A stretch of DNA of 64,000 bases, taken from assembly GCA_001602955.1 (NCBI GenBank), contig LVAC01000019.1, positions 1-64,000 of the forward strand, written 5' to 3'. The DNA comes from Sulfurospirillum sp001602955. Lineage in GTDB: Bacteria; Campylobacterota; Campylobacteria; Campylobacterales; Sulfurospirillaceae. Shown here in pieces: positions 1-8,982 of this stretch (the stretch's first letter is position 1; each line of letters opens with the position of its first letter). Position numbers and translations under genes: made by a program. Below the pieces are notes generated by a model. That model was not told where the DNA came from. It saw only the letters and a program-made list of their open reading frames with translations, and searched no databases.

Positions 1-1343
1 TCTTTGGCTAAAAGACCGCGTTCGAGCACGATGTCGTAAACCGAACGATGGGTTTCCAAAGCTTCCTTGGCGACTTTCGTGGAGTTTTCATAGCCGATAA
101 AAGGGTTCAGCGCAGTCACAAGACCGATGCTGTTAAGCACCAAAGCCTTGCATCGTTCCGGATTGGCGGTAATGCCGTCCACGCACGTATACGCAAGCGT
201 TTCAAACGCATTGCGCATCATGTTGATCGAATTGAAAAGGTTAAACGCAATGACGGGCTCGAAAACGTTAAGCTGAAGTTGACCGCCCTCGCATGCCATC
301 GTAACCGTGATGTCGCTACCGATGACTTGAAAGCAGACTTGGTTGACCACTTCGGGAATGACGGGATTGACTTTGCCGGGCATAATAGAACTGCCCGGTT
401 GCATCGCGGGAAGATTGATTTCGCCAAAGCCCGTGCGAGGGCCTGAACTTAAAAGCCTAAGATCGTTGCAGATTTTAGACATCTTGGTTGCAACGCGTTT
501 GAGTACGCCCGAAATCTGTACGTACGCACCCGTATCCTGCGTCGCCTCGACCAGATCACCCGCCGTCACAAACGGTCGTCCCGTCACCTCTTGAAGCTTG
601 GCTTCGACGGTCTTGGCATAATCGGGATGCGCATTGATACCCGTACCGATAGCCGTAGCTCCCATATTGATCTCGCGTACGAGTTGTCTCGCTTCGTTAA
701 CCCTTTGAATGTCTTCTCCGATCATAACCGCATACGTTCGAAACTCTTGCTCTAAACTCATCGGTACGGCGTCTTGAAGTTGGGTTCTTCCCATTTTAAT
801 GACGTCTTTGAATTCACTTGCTTTCTTGGCAAACGAATCTTTGATAATCCGCATCGAATCGCTAAGCTCCCCAAGCTTCTCGTAAAGAGCGACCCTTAAC
901 GCCGTAGGGTATGCGTCGTTGGTGGATTGAGAAAGATTGACGTCGTTGTTGGGATGTAAAAATTGATACGCACCCTTAGGATGCCCCATCGACTCTAAAC
1001 CGATGTTGGCGATGACTTCGTTGGCATTCATATTGGTCGAAGTACCCGCACCTCCTTGAATCATATCGACGACAAATTGATCGTGAAACTTTCCGGAGAT
1101 AATGTGCTCGCACGCTTCGACGATAGCGTTTTTCTTTGCTTCCGAGAGTAAATGCAGTTCGTAATTGGCTAAAGCGGCTGCTTTTTTAACCTTGGCGATG
1201 GATTCGATAAAAGTCGGAAAACTACCGAGCGTAACGCCCGTAATGTGAAAGTTCTCCGCCGCTCGCGCGGTTTGAACGCCGTAATAACATTCGTCGGATA
1301 TCTCTTTATCGCCGATTAAGTCGTGTTCGATTCGCGTAAGCAC
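1..1343 (-). CDS. aspA: Aspartate ammonia-lyase (aspartase), 3' end cut by window edge
   Basis: Cytoplasmic enzyme of the fumarase/aspartase superfamily; reversibly deaminates L-aspartate to fumarate and ammonia, feeding fumarate respiration in this group. The minus-strand translation shows the superfamily signature GSSIMPGKVNP near residue 316, the block GGAGTSTNMNANEVIAN and the substrate-site stretch GRTQLQDAVPM. About 447 residues are inside the window; full aspartases have about 468, so only the C-terminal tail is missing. The start is a GTG at 1343 preceded by AAAGGAGT. The TNMNANEV and QLQDAVP blocks fit aspartase better than class II fumarase. It is transcribed away from the TonB operon. 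Confidence 0.9.
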   Translation of the reverse strand, partial: MLTRIEHDLIGDKEISDECYYGVQTARAAENFHITGVTLGSFPTFIESIAKVKKAAALANYELHLLSEAKKNAIVEACEHIISGKFHDQFVVDMIQGGAGTSTNMNANEVIANIGLESMGHPKGAYQFLHPNNDVNLSQSTNDAYPTALRVALYEKLGELSDSMRIIKDSFAKKASEFKDVIKMGRTQLQDAVPMSLEQEFRTYAVMIGEDIQRVNEARQLVREINMGATAIGTGINAHPDYAKTVEAKLQEVTGRPFVTAGDLVEATQDTGAYVQISGVLKRVATKMSKICNDLRLLSSGPRTGFGEINLPAMQPGSSIMPGKVNPVIPEVVNQVCFQVIGSDITVTMACEGGQLQLNVFEPVIAFNLFNSINMMRNAFETLAYTCVDGITANPERCKALVLNSIGLVTALNPFIGYENSTKVAKEALETHRSVYDIVLERGLLAK

Positions 1344-1763
1344 GGGTACTCCTTTGAGACGGTTTGCGCCATTATAGAGAGTCTTGCTTTGCGAAATCTT
1401 TACATGTAAAAATTATATCGTAGATGAATCTTGAAAGATAAGAGTTTATAATACATCAAGTAATATGCATTTAATGCATATTTAAGAAAATTTACAGTTA
1501 AATGTGACGTTATATTTTTTTATATCTAACGAAATATAACCCAGCGTACCTGTTGTGTGAATTTCATTTTTCGTTCTTGTTTTTAACTTCAAAGATGCTT
1601 TTTAGGCTATGCGGATAGGATAACTCATCCCAACGAAACGTGATTTTTTTATTCTAAATACCTCACAGGTGAACGTTTTATCGCTCTATCGGTGAAGCCT
1701 AAAGCAACGCCACTCATTGTATATAAATAGATATAGTTCAATTATTACTTAAAAGGAGTCGGC
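1344..1763. promoter_or_regulatory. Divergent intergenic region with two inverted repeats and a long leader
   Basis: This 420-base gap holds no gene. A minus-strand TATAAT (plus-strand ATTATA, 1371-1376) suits aspA. A plus-strand TATAAT lies at 1447-1452 without a good -35 box. Two perfect inverted repeats follow: ATATGCAT/ATGCATAT (1463-1470 and 1474-1481) and GTTATATTT/AAATATAAC (1509-1517 and 1532-1540), which look like operators. The stretch about 1600-1730 is less AT-rich and contains GGTGAA and GCCACT blocks that faintly recall the core of cobalamin riboswitches, but the usual GGGAA element is absent. A full TTTACATGTAAA palindrome lies at 1399-1410. Confidence 0.4.
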
Positions 1764-3875
1764 GTGAACAAAAACGGTTTGAAGGGGTTGAGTGCGATAC
1801 TGATCCCTCTTTTGTGTGCTACAAGTGTATGGAGTGAAGAAAGTAAAGACAAAACCAATGTCGTGCTTGAGGGTGTCGTTGTTTCGACAGAGCGATTTCA
1901 AGAGTTAGAGGGTGGTATCGCAGATGGTTTTTTAACCAAAGAGGTTTCCGTTGGTGCATTGGGCGATAAACGAGCGTTTGATGTTCCCTATCAAATCAAT
2001 ACTATTCCCAAAGAGATCATTAAAAACCAACGTTCCCAAGGCTTGGAAGACGTTATCAAATACATTCCCTCTGCTCAAATAGAGTGGCGAGGCGGTGCGG
2101 ATGTTGGTCGTCCACAAACCAGAGGGATGCGAGGCGATGTTGTGGCGAATAGTTATTGGGATGGGCTACATGTCGTTTCAACAACGGCAACTCCGATGGC
2201 AATGTTTGATAGCCTCCAAATTTTAAATGGGCTTTCAGGGTCATTCTATGGTGCGGCAAATCCTTCAGGTGTTTACAATTTTGAGTTAAAACGCCCGACG
2301 AAAAATTACGAAAATTCTTTACTTTTTACGTATGGCGAAAGCGGACATGCCGAAGCAGAAGCCGATGTGGGCGGTAGACTAAACGATAAAGTAGGGTACA
2401 GAGGTGTTTTCGTAGGTGGCGACGGCGAAGGATACGTCGAGGGAAGCAATCTCAGACGCCAGCTTATCTCTACGGGGCTTGATTTTTATCTCACCGATCG
2501 ACTGACATTGGAGACAAACTTTAGTTACTACAAATACATCAAAGAGGGCTATACCGGTCAGTTTAATATGCCTTATACCGCACTAGGCGTTGCACGCTAT
2601 ACGCTTCCCGATGCATACGATGCTTCCGATGAAAAATACGCGCAAAAAAATGCGGGAAGAGAACTCACAACCACCACGTACAGTGGAAAACTCAAATACG
2701 ACATAGCCGATAATTGGTATGCGGAGGGCGGATACTTAACACAACGTGCCGATAGAGCACTTTATGGCTTAACCAACACATATAATTCCAATAACGGAAC
2801 GTATACGTCATCCGTACCGGCTCAAACCACGGCAACCCGCTTTGAGCTTGATAGTTATATGGCTTATATCAAAACGAAGCAAGAGATTTTAGGCTTTGAA
2901 AATGATATTGCGATGGGCGGAAACGGTTATATTTGGGATATTTATACCAATAAAGCAACCGGAGGTAGGTACATCTCTTCGACTACCGATGTGAAGAATT
3001 TAACGTTGGGAGATACGATTAGGTTTAACGATCAGTGGCAAACTTTAGTATCCGTCGGTAAAAGCTGGATAGGAACCGAATCGTACAATGTTGCGGGAGT
3101 AACGACTTCGGACGTTTCTAAACAAGACTACAGTTATGCCGCAAGCGTGATTTACCAGCCGATAGAAAATTTAAGTTTGTACGTGACGTATGCGGACAGC
3201 ATCCAACCGGGGGATTCCGGAACGGACGTACACGGGGTTATAAGAACGTTAGATCCTTACCGCAGTAAACAGTACGAAGTCGGTGCAAAACTTGCTTTAG
3301 AGCGGGTTGATCTCTCAACGGCTCTTTTTCAAATCAAACGACCGACAGCGTATACGGGAAGTGATGGCGTCTTTGAAGAGCAAGGTGAACAGACCAATAA
3401 AGGTGTCGAATTTATGGCGTCGGGTAAATTGACCCAATCAACGGCGGTATTCGGCGGCGTTACGTTTATGGATACCGAAATCAGCGGTGCCAAAATAGCC
3501 AATATCAACAATAAAGAAGCAATCGGCATGCCCGAATGGCAAGCCAATCTTTTGGTGGAATACACCGTTCCTAGCTTTGAAGAACTCGTACTCAGCAGTA
3601 ACTTTCACTACACGGGTGAGCGAGCGATTGATCCGGCTAATACCCAATGGGCAGATGAATACTTTACGATTGATCTAAGCGCGCGATATGCGACCAAAAA
3701 ACTTTGGGGCGATCGAACGATTTTTAGGCTTTCTGTTAATAACATTACCGATGAAAAATATTGGGGCGGCATTTTTGCCAGTAACGGTTTAGACGGCAAT
3801 GCTGCTTCTGGTTCAACCAGCTTGTTTTTAGGCGAGCCGCGCAATATTACCGCTTCGATTGAAGTTCGATTTTAA
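1764..3875 (+). CDS. TonB-dependent outer-membrane receptor, siderophore type
   Basis: Outer-membrane beta-barrel that imports a ligand using TonB/ExbBD energy. Residues 1-24 form a signal peptide ending near VWSEE. A plug domain follows (about 50-180; QTRGMRG and YDG-like YWDGL blocks), then a barrel ending in the usual terminal Phe (SIEVRF). Its 703 residues match FhuA-type siderophore receptors. The start is GTG at 1764 after AAAAGGAGT. It is followed after 9 bases by a methyltransferase and then a periplasmic binding protein, so the three are likely one uptake operon. The ligand (ferric siderophore, corrinoid or metal chelate) cannot be read from the sequence. Confidence 0.85.
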   Translation: MNKNGLKGLSAILIPLLCATSVWSEESKDKTNVVLEGVVVSTERFQELEGGIADGFLTKEVSVGALGDKRAFDVPYQINTIPKEIIKNQRSQGLEDVIKYIPSAQIEWRGGADVGRPQTRGMRGDVVANSYWDGLHVVSTTATPMAMFDSLQILNGLSGSFYGAANPSGVYNFELKRPTKNYENSLLFTYGESGHAEAEADVGGRLNDKVGYRGVFVGGDGEGYVEGSNLRRQLISTGLDFYLTDRLTLETNFSYYKYIKEGYTGQFNMPYTALGVARYTLPDAYDASDEKYAQKNAGRELTTTTYSGKLKYDIADNWYAEGGYLTQRADRALYGLTNTYNSNNGTYTSSVPAQTTATRFELDSYMAYIKTKQEILGFENDIAMGGNGYIWDIYTNKATGGRYISSTTDVKNLTLGDTIRFNDQWQTLVSVGKSWIGTESYNVAGVTTSDVSKQDYSYAASVIYQPIENLSLYVTYADSIQPGDSGTDVHGVIRTLDPYRSKQYEVGAKLALERVDLSTALFQIKRPTAYTGSDGVFEEQGEQTNKGVEFMASGKLTQSTAVFGGVTFMDTEISGAKIANINNKEAIGMPEWQANLLVEYTVPSFEELVLSSNFHYTGERAIDPANTQWADEYFTIDLSARYATKKLWGDRTIFRLSVNNITDEKYWGGIFASNGLDGNAASGSTSLFLGEPRNITASIEVRF

Positions 3876-3884
3876 GGATAACCG

Positions 3885-4721
3885 ATGAACGGACTTGTGA
3901 ATTGGGAAGCATTGCGTCGACAACGTTTTGCAATGCTTAGAGACCCTAAAACGCCAAACGTTGATTGGAATGCGATGGCGGAAATGTACGACGGTATGGC
4001 TAAGCTTGAAAAATCTTTTACGCAAAAACAAGTCGATGCGATGGGTATTACCCAAGACGATACGGTCGTCGATATCGGTTGCGGACCGGGAAGATTAACC
4101 GTGCCGATGGCAAAAAAAGCAAAATCGGTGACATGCGTGGACGCTTTTGAAAAAATGTTGGAGCGTTGCGTGCAAAACGTACGCGATGCAGGGCTTCATA
4201 ACGTTAAACCTTTGTTGCAAAGTTGGTTAGACGAGGACGCGGTAGCAAAGATCGGCAAGCATGATATTGCCGTGGCGTCACGCTCGGTCGGTATGTTTGA
4301 TATTCTCAAACTCAATCAGTTGGCGACCAAGTATGTTTTTGTGATGAGTTTTGCGAATGCGCCGAGTTTACGGGAAATTCAGTTGGATTTTTTGGAGGGC
4401 ATTACGGATATTCCTCCGATGAAGAAATTACCGGATGAGCGTATGTTTGACTATAACCTAACGTTCAATACCATTTACGATCTTGGAGCCAACCCCAGCG
4501 TCGTTGTATTGGACGACGGGTTTGAGCGTATTTACGATTCGAAAGAAGAGGCGTATGAACATTTACGGTTTGTGGGGAAAATCTTGCCCGAGCACGAGGA
4601 ACGCTATCGTTATAACGTCGATCGATGTTTGATGCCGCTTGAAGACGGGAAATGGCGAATGCTTCGAAAAACGCAAACGTATGTGATGTGGTGGAAACCT
4701 TCGGAATTACAATTACCCTAA
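3885..4721 (+). CDS. Class I SAM-dependent methyltransferase in uptake operon
   Basis: Cytoplasmic 278-residue protein with a Rossmann methyltransferase core. Motif I is VVDIGCGPGRL (about residues 61-71) followed by the acidic loop TCVDAFEKM. Substrate unknown. It sits between a TonB receptor and a periplasmic binding protein with spacings of 9 and 11 bases, so it probably modifies or helps process the imported ligand, or makes a related metallophore; this is inference from position. The start ATG at 3885 follows AAGGATAACCG. Confidence 0.75.
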   Translation: MNGLVNWEALRRQRFAMLRDPKTPNVDWNAMAEMYDGMAKLEKSFTQKQVDAMGITQDDTVVDIGCGPGRLTVPMAKKAKSVTCVDAFEKMLERCVQNVRDAGLHNVKPLLQSWLDEDAVAKIGKHDIAVASRSVGMFDILKLNQLATKYVFVMSFANAPSLREIQLDFLEGITDIPPMKKLPDERMFDYNLTFNTIYDLGANPSVVVLDDGFERIYDSKEEAYEHLRFVGKILPEHEERYRYNVDRCLMPLEDGKWRMLRKTQTYVMWWKPSELQLP

Positions 4722-4732
4722 AGAAGAAAAAC

Positions 4733-5755
4733 ATGAGAAACTTTTTGGTGCTCTGGATCGCCTTTTGGACGATCAGTATTCATTTGTATGCCGACGAAGC
4801 GGTACGAACCCTCAAAGATAGCGACGGTAAAGAGGTCGTCGTACCTTTACATGTCAAAAGGGTCGTACCGCTGATCGGGGCATTTGCCCAAGTGACGGGT
4901 ATGCTTGGCAAAGAGCACACGATGGTCGCGACCGTACCGCGGCTTTCCACCATGTTCTATACGGTTTTTCCTTCCGTAGAGCAAAAAAGTAGCGTCGGTA
5001 ATCCTTCGGTCAATATCGAAGCGATTATTGCCGCTCAAGCGCAAGTCGTGTACGGACCGACCGCTTATTTTTTGAAGGATACTCAGATCGCTCAGTTAAA
5101 GAGTGCCGGTGTTGCCGTTGTGAATGTGGCAAACTTTTCGACGATCGAAGAGATGAAAGAGAGCATTACGTTGATCGGAGAGATTTTAGGGGAGGACGCT
5201 CCTCAAACCGCAAAGCTTTTTAACGACTATTACGACGCCGTTATAGCGCGTGTACAGGCTAAAACGCAAACGCTTTCTCCAAAGCTGAAAGTTTTAACGC
5301 TTAATTTTTCGGCGGGAAGCTATACGACGCTCAACGATAGCGATATAGGGTCTATATACGTTAAAATCGCCGGAGGCGTCAATGTCGCCGCAGATTATGC
5401 CTTGGATTCGAAAGGGATCGCAAAAACGCTCAACGGCGAACAAGTTCTAGTTTGGAACCCCGACGTCATCGTAACGTATAGCCGAATGAGCCAAGAAACG
5501 ATTCTTAGCAACCCCGCATTTCAAACACTCAATGCCGTTAAAAACCGTCGTGTTTACGTCGTTCCGACGGGCGTTTATTTGTGGGCGGTGCGCAGTGCCG
5601 AGGGGGCGTTAGAGCCTTTATGGTTGGCAAAAACGCTTTATCCCGATCTGTTTCAAGACCTCTCTTTAGAAAACGAAGCCCGTCGTTTTTATCGGCTTTT
5701 TTACCGTTATGACGTGAGCGATGAAGAGATCAAAACGATTTTGAAAGGCGCGTAG
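4733..5755 (+). CDS. ABC-type periplasmic substrate-binding protein (iron/corrinoid family)
   Basis: A 340-residue secreted protein of the class III solute-binding family (Peripla_BP_2 fold) that hands ferric chelates or corrinoids to an ABC importer. Start ATG at 4733 gives a clean signal peptide (MRNFLVLWIAFWTISIHLYA); an upstream in-frame extension into the methyltransferase gene would bury it. Typical blocks are VKRVVPL near the mature N-terminus, SVNIEAIIAAQAQVVYGP and the late VWNPDVIVTY. No ABC permease or ATPase gene follows: the next gene is convergent and starts 2 bases away. The partner importer must be elsewhere or lost. Confidence 0.8.
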   Translation: MRNFLVLWIAFWTISIHLYADEAVRTLKDSDGKEVVVPLHVKRVVPLIGAFAQVTGMLGKEHTMVATVPRLSTMFYTVFPSVEQKSSVGNPSVNIEAIIAAQAQVVYGPTAYFLKDTQIAQLKSAGVAVVNVANFSTIEEMKESITLIGEILGEDAPQTAKLFNDYYDAVIARVQAKTQTLSPKLKVLTLNFSAGSYTTLNDSDIGSIYVKIAGGVNVAADYALDSKGIAKTLNGEQVLVWNPDVIVTYSRMSQETILSNPAFQTLNAVKNRRVYVVPTGVYLWAVRSAEGALEPLWLAKTLYPDLFQDLSLENEARRFYRLFYRYDVSDEEIKTILKGA

Positions 5756-5757
5756 CG

Positions 5758-6414
5758 TTACTTTTTCGCGATGCCTACTTTTTGCGGACGGATCGTCATA
5801 TCGGTGATCGCTCCTTTGACATGTAAAACGTCTAACACGCTTTGAGCGATCGTTTGCGGTAGCAAATAGGTCTGTTCGTCGTCGCTCGGTGCAAAATGGA
5901 GTGCGTCAAAAAAAGGCGTTTGGGTTATGTCCGGATTGATGGACGTAACCTTGACGCCGCTTTTACGTACCTCTTCAAAAAGGCAAAGCCCAAAATCGCG
6001 AAGCCCGCTTTTGGTGGCGGTATAGAGAGCGGAGTATTTGGCATGGCGCGTGGCTTCGACGGACGTGATGTTGATGATGTGTCCACCCGTTTTTTGCAAA
6101 GCGCGCAAACAAAGGCTAGAGAGAATGATGGGCGCGGTGAGATTGACATCGATAAGGTTTTTGATCTTAGCGGTGCTGATCGTCTCGTGCGGGTCAAAGA
6201 GTCCTACGCCGGCGCAGTTGATGAGCACATGCACGTCGTGCTCTTTGAGCCACGCTTTCACGACCCTTTCGAGTGTTTCGCCATCACGCAAGTCACACAC
6301 GATGTCCGCCTCGCGTCTGCCGATGTTAAAAACGGTGTAGCCTTCACATGTAAGCCTCTCTTTGATCGCTTTACCGATGCCGCTACTACCGCCAGTCATT
6401 AAAACGGTTTTCAT
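5758..6414 (-). CDS. Short-chain dehydrogenase/reductase (SDR)
   Basis: Classical SDR oxidoreductase of 218 residues. The N-terminal MTGGSSGIGKAI is the NAD(P)-binding glycine motif, NCAG (about 86) the stabilising motif, and Ser with YTATK (about 130-135) the catalytic Ser-Tyr-Lys set. Substrate unknown. Its ATG overlaps the stop of the radical SAM gene (ATGA), so the two are translationally coupled. It is the last gene of a minus-strand unit with the photoproduct-lyase-like and nucleosidase genes. Confidence 0.82.
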   Translation of the reverse strand: MKTVLMTGGSSGIGKAIKERLTCEGYTVFNIGRREADIVCDLRDGETLERVVKAWLKEHDVHVLINCAGVGLFDPHETISTAKIKNLIDVNLTAPIILSSLCLRALQKTGGHIINITSVEATRHAKYSALYTATKSGLRDFGLCLFEEVRKSGVKVTSINPDITQTPFFDALHFAPSDDEQTYLLPQTIAQSVLDVLHVKGAITDMTIRPQKVGIAKK

Positions 6415-7649
6415 TGGATTCCTTTGATTTTTTGTGTGTATGCTTTGAGCATCGCTTCTTCAAACGCTTCATTGTTTGCATACTCGTGTCCGAAAACCTT
6501 TTGCCACAAGCTTTCATCTTCCATGCACAAGTAAAAAAAGACGTCATTGTGCCACGGCAGAAATGCTTGGTAAAGCGTGCTAAACATCTGCTCTTTTAAA
6601 GCAAGCGGATAGGAGTATTTTCCGTTTGCGTCGACTAAAGGCATTTGAAGAATTTTACTCTTTTGCGCACGCAAACGGATCTTTTTGAGAACGGGTTTGA
6701 TGAAGGTCAGCGTACCCATCGAAACGAGGGCAACTTCTTTACATGTAAAGGTTTTTAGAAGCTCCTGCGCGATGGCGGTGTAGGCTTTGTGCCAGCCCTC
6801 AAACAAGACGATGGGGTGAAAATGAAAGCCGACCAACACACCTTTATCCGCAAGTGCCCTCGCACTTTGGATGCGCGCTTGCAAGCTTGCCGCGCGCTTT
6901 TCCTCGTTGTCGATGATGACCTGAGGGTTGAGCGACCATGTGCAGATGACGTTTTTAGGCACGTCATTTTCCAACAAATACGCGATGGTGTCGGACTTAC
7001 TTTTGAACTCCAAAATGACGTTGGGATGTTTGCGTGCAAAGGCAAAAAGTGCTTCCAAAACACCTGCGCGGTTGCCCCACATCAAAGAGTCCGACGACTG
7101 TCCCGTGCCGATATGGTAGGTTTTTGCGGGGTCGAGTTCCAGTCGCTCTAACTTTTCGGCAAAGTTTTTATCGAACATGATGGTGTTGTTTTTGTAAAAA
7201 CTTTGAATCGAGCAGTAGGAGCAGTCAAACCCGCAACTCTCCACCGCGTCCAAAGTCATCAGATTGCAACAGCGTGTTTTCGGCGAAGCGACGGGACAAA
7301 AGCCTAGCCCTAAGCTCTCCTTTTCGATCTCTTCGATGCGAAAGCTCTCTTTTTCAAAGTTTTCTGCTTTTTTGGGGTAGCGTTTGAGATCGTTTTTCAA
7401 TGCCTCGTAGCGGTTTTGAAGATGAGCGAGCGCTTCTTTTTTACTCTCTTTATCTTCCCAAAACGCTTCGATCTCTTCATCCCACATCTGCAAATCAATG
7501 GCGATAATAATGAGTTGCTGTATCTGCGAAAAGCTCAAACGATAGGCAGTCGCTTTGGTTTTTAGGAATGTTTGTGTGTTTACATGTAAACGTTCAAAGG
7601 CGCTGTTTTCGCACGCTTTTTCAAAATGTGTTTGGCTATCTTCTAACAT
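6411..7649 (-). CDS. Radical SAM protein, spore photoproduct lyase family
   Basis: About 412 residues with the cluster motif CGFDCSYC (Cys 139, 143 and 146 from the chosen start), which holds the 4Fe-4S cluster that cleaves SAM. Spacing and the downstream block HIGTGQSSDSL place it with spore photoproduct lyases, which repair UV-made thymine dimers in DNA. Campylobacterota do not sporulate, so the substrate may be another DNA or nucleotide lesion. The ATG at 7649 has GGGAGAAAT just upstream; a TTG-led extension to 7694 would overlap the neighbour by about 59 bases and is less likely. Genes on either side are a nucleosidase and an SDR. Confidence 0.75.
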   Translation of the reverse strand: MLEDSQTHFEKACENSAFERLHVNTQTFLKTKATAYRLSFSQIQQLIIIAIDLQMWDEEIEAFWEDKESKKEALAHLQNRYEALKNDLKRYPKKAENFEKESFRIEEIEKESLGLGFCPVASPKTRCCNLMTLDAVESCGFDCSYCSIQSFYKNNTIMFDKNFAEKLERLELDPAKTYHIGTGQSSDSLMWGNRAGVLEALFAFARKHPNVILEFKSKSDTIAYLLENDVPKNVICTWSLNPQVIIDNEEKRAASLQARIQSARALADKGVLVGFHFHPIVLFEGWHKAYTAIAQELLKTFTCKEVALVSMGTLTFIKPVLKKIRLRAQKSKILQMPLVDANGKYSYPLALKEQMFSTLYQAFLPWHNDVFFYLCMEDESLWQKVFGHEYANNEAFEEAMLKAYTQKIKGIQ

Positions 7650-8157
7650 ATTTCTCCCACTGTTTGATGCTTTTTCCAATCCAATTTCCCACATCGGCTT
7701 TGCTAGGAATGGCGGTTTCCAGATGGTCGGAGACGACTTTAAAAACGTAGGTTTCGATGCTTTTTGGAATGGTGTGTAAAAAGGTTTCGGCTTCCATATC
7801 GACCAGCGTTGTATTTACATGTAAAGCACCATCAACCGCCTTTTGATGTGAAGAACACGTCGCAAAAGGAATGCCTAGATCGTGATGTGTCGTGCAAAAG
7901 AGCGTGCCTTTGGCGATAGTCGTGTCGCTACAACCCGCGATGCCTATGTTGATGGCAACACGTAGTTCATAAAGCGTGAGTGCATATGCGAGTGCCGCTT
8001 GTGTATTTTCGCTTCCCATACCCGAGACGATCAGCGCGATGTGCTCGTTTTCATAAAGGTTGTAAGGTTGCTTGGCTTTACATGTAAGCCCAAAATGCCC
8101 AATAATGGGCTTGGCTTCGGCAACGAGCGCGGTGTGAATCAGGGTGTGTATTTTCAT
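7636..8157 (-). CDS. PNP/MTAN-family nucleosidase or nucleoside phosphorylase
   Basis: A short (173 residues) member of the purine nucleoside phosphorylase/methylthioadenosine nucleosidase fold. Recognisable blocks are NIGIAGC (glycine-rich phosphate/ribose loop), VDMEAETF (ribose-contacting Met-Glu of this family) and VVSDHLE near the C-terminus. It is shorter than typical MTA/SAH nucleosidases (about 230), so substrate is uncertain. Its stop lies inside the start region of the radical SAM gene, whose ribosome-binding site is inside this gene; the two are probably co-translated. A role in clearing products of the radical SAM reaction is inference. Confidence 0.65.
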   Translation of the reverse strand: MKIHTLIHTALVAEAKPIIGHFGLTCKAKQPYNLYENEHIALIVSGMGSENTQAALAYALTLYELRVAINIGIAGCSDTTIAKGTLFCTTHHDLGIPFATCSSHQKAVDGALHVNTTLVDMEAETFLHTIPKSIETYVFKVVSDHLETAIPSKADVGNWIGKSIKQWEKYVRR

Positions 8158-8223
8158 AGGAGATATTATAACGTATTGAAGAATCCAAAAAATATTTTCC
8201 CGACCAAACCTTTACATGTAAAC

Positions 8224-8982
8224 CTACTGTGCCACTTCAAACCCAGCCAACGCCGCGCCCACAGCGCCGATGAGTTGGGGGTGTTTGGGGATGAGAATGG
8301 TTCGCTCAAGTTTAAGTTCAAGCATATGGTGCAAGAAAGGATTGAGTGCGCCACCACCCGTAAAAACGATGGTTTCGTTCTCTTTGATGACGAATTTGCG
8401 AGCCATTGAGGCAAGTCGTGCGGCGATGGATTCATGCACGCCATAGCAGATGTTGGCAAGGCTTTCTTTTTTGGCGATAAGGGAGATGACTTCAGACTCG
8501 GCAAAAACGGCGCACATGCTAGAAATTGTCAGCTCTTTGTCGTGCTCAAAGCCCGCTTTGGCGAAGGTTTCCATGTCAAGCCCTAAACGATTGGCGGCGA
8601 TCTCTAAGAATTTTCCCGTCCCAGCCGCGCATTTGTCGTTCATGCGAAAGTCGGTAAAACTGCCAAATTCGCCCATTTTGATGACTTTGCTGTCTTGCCC
8701 GCCAAGGTCGATGACAGTGGCGACATTTGGCTCAAAAAAGTAGGCTCCTTTGGCATGCGCTTTGATTTCACTGATGACGGGTGCGCCGTGCGAATCTTCC
8801 AGCATATAGCGTCCATAGCCCGTGGCGACGAGCATTTTGACCTCTTTGTCTGCCAAATACTCGCCCACGATGGCATCTTGATTGAAAATGGTCGGGATGA
8901 CCGCGCTATGAGTGATCTCCCGCTCTTTTCCGATACCGATGATTTTTGTATAGGTCGAGCCTATATCTACGCCCCAAAACAT
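8224..8982 (-). CDS. ATP-dependent activase of the HgdC/BadFG family
   Basis: Homodimeric 4Fe-4S ATPase that pushes low-potential electrons into dehydratase or double-cubane partners. The ASKHA ATPase blocks are DIGSTYTK (6-13), DLGGQDSK (92-99), FTGGGALN and GAVGAAL. Cys118 (DKCAAGTG) and Cys157 (SSMCAVF) are the two ligands that hold the bridging cluster. Length 252 fits the family. Its ATG overlaps the stop of the partner gene (TAATG), so the pair is one transcription unit. Confidence 0.9.
   Translation of the reverse strand: MFWGVDIGSTYTKIIGIGKEREITHSAVIPTIFNQDAIVGEYLADKEVKMLVATGYGRYMLEDSHGAPVISEIKAHAKGAYFFEPNVATVIDLGGQDSKVIKMGEFGSFTDFRMNDKCAAGTGKFLEIAANRLGLDMETFAKAGFEHDKELTISSMCAVFAESEVISLIAKKESLANICYGVHESIAARLASMARKFVIKENETIVFTGGGALNPFLHHMLELKLERTILIPKHPQLIGAVGAALAGFEVAQ

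Noticed and set aside
1600..1730. Firm call of a cobalamin or c-di-GMP riboswitch
   Set aside because: Fragments such as GGTGAA and GCCACT match only loosely and the diagnostic GGGAA element is missing; kept as an open question.
5755..5758. Operon continuing from the binding protein to an ABC permease
   Set aside because: The next gene is convergent and starts 2 bases away; it is an SDR, not a permease.
5896..6402. Open frame of 168 codons on the plus strand opposite the SDR gene
   Set aside because: Runs antisense to a gene with clear SDR motifs, has no RBS and no recognisable domain.
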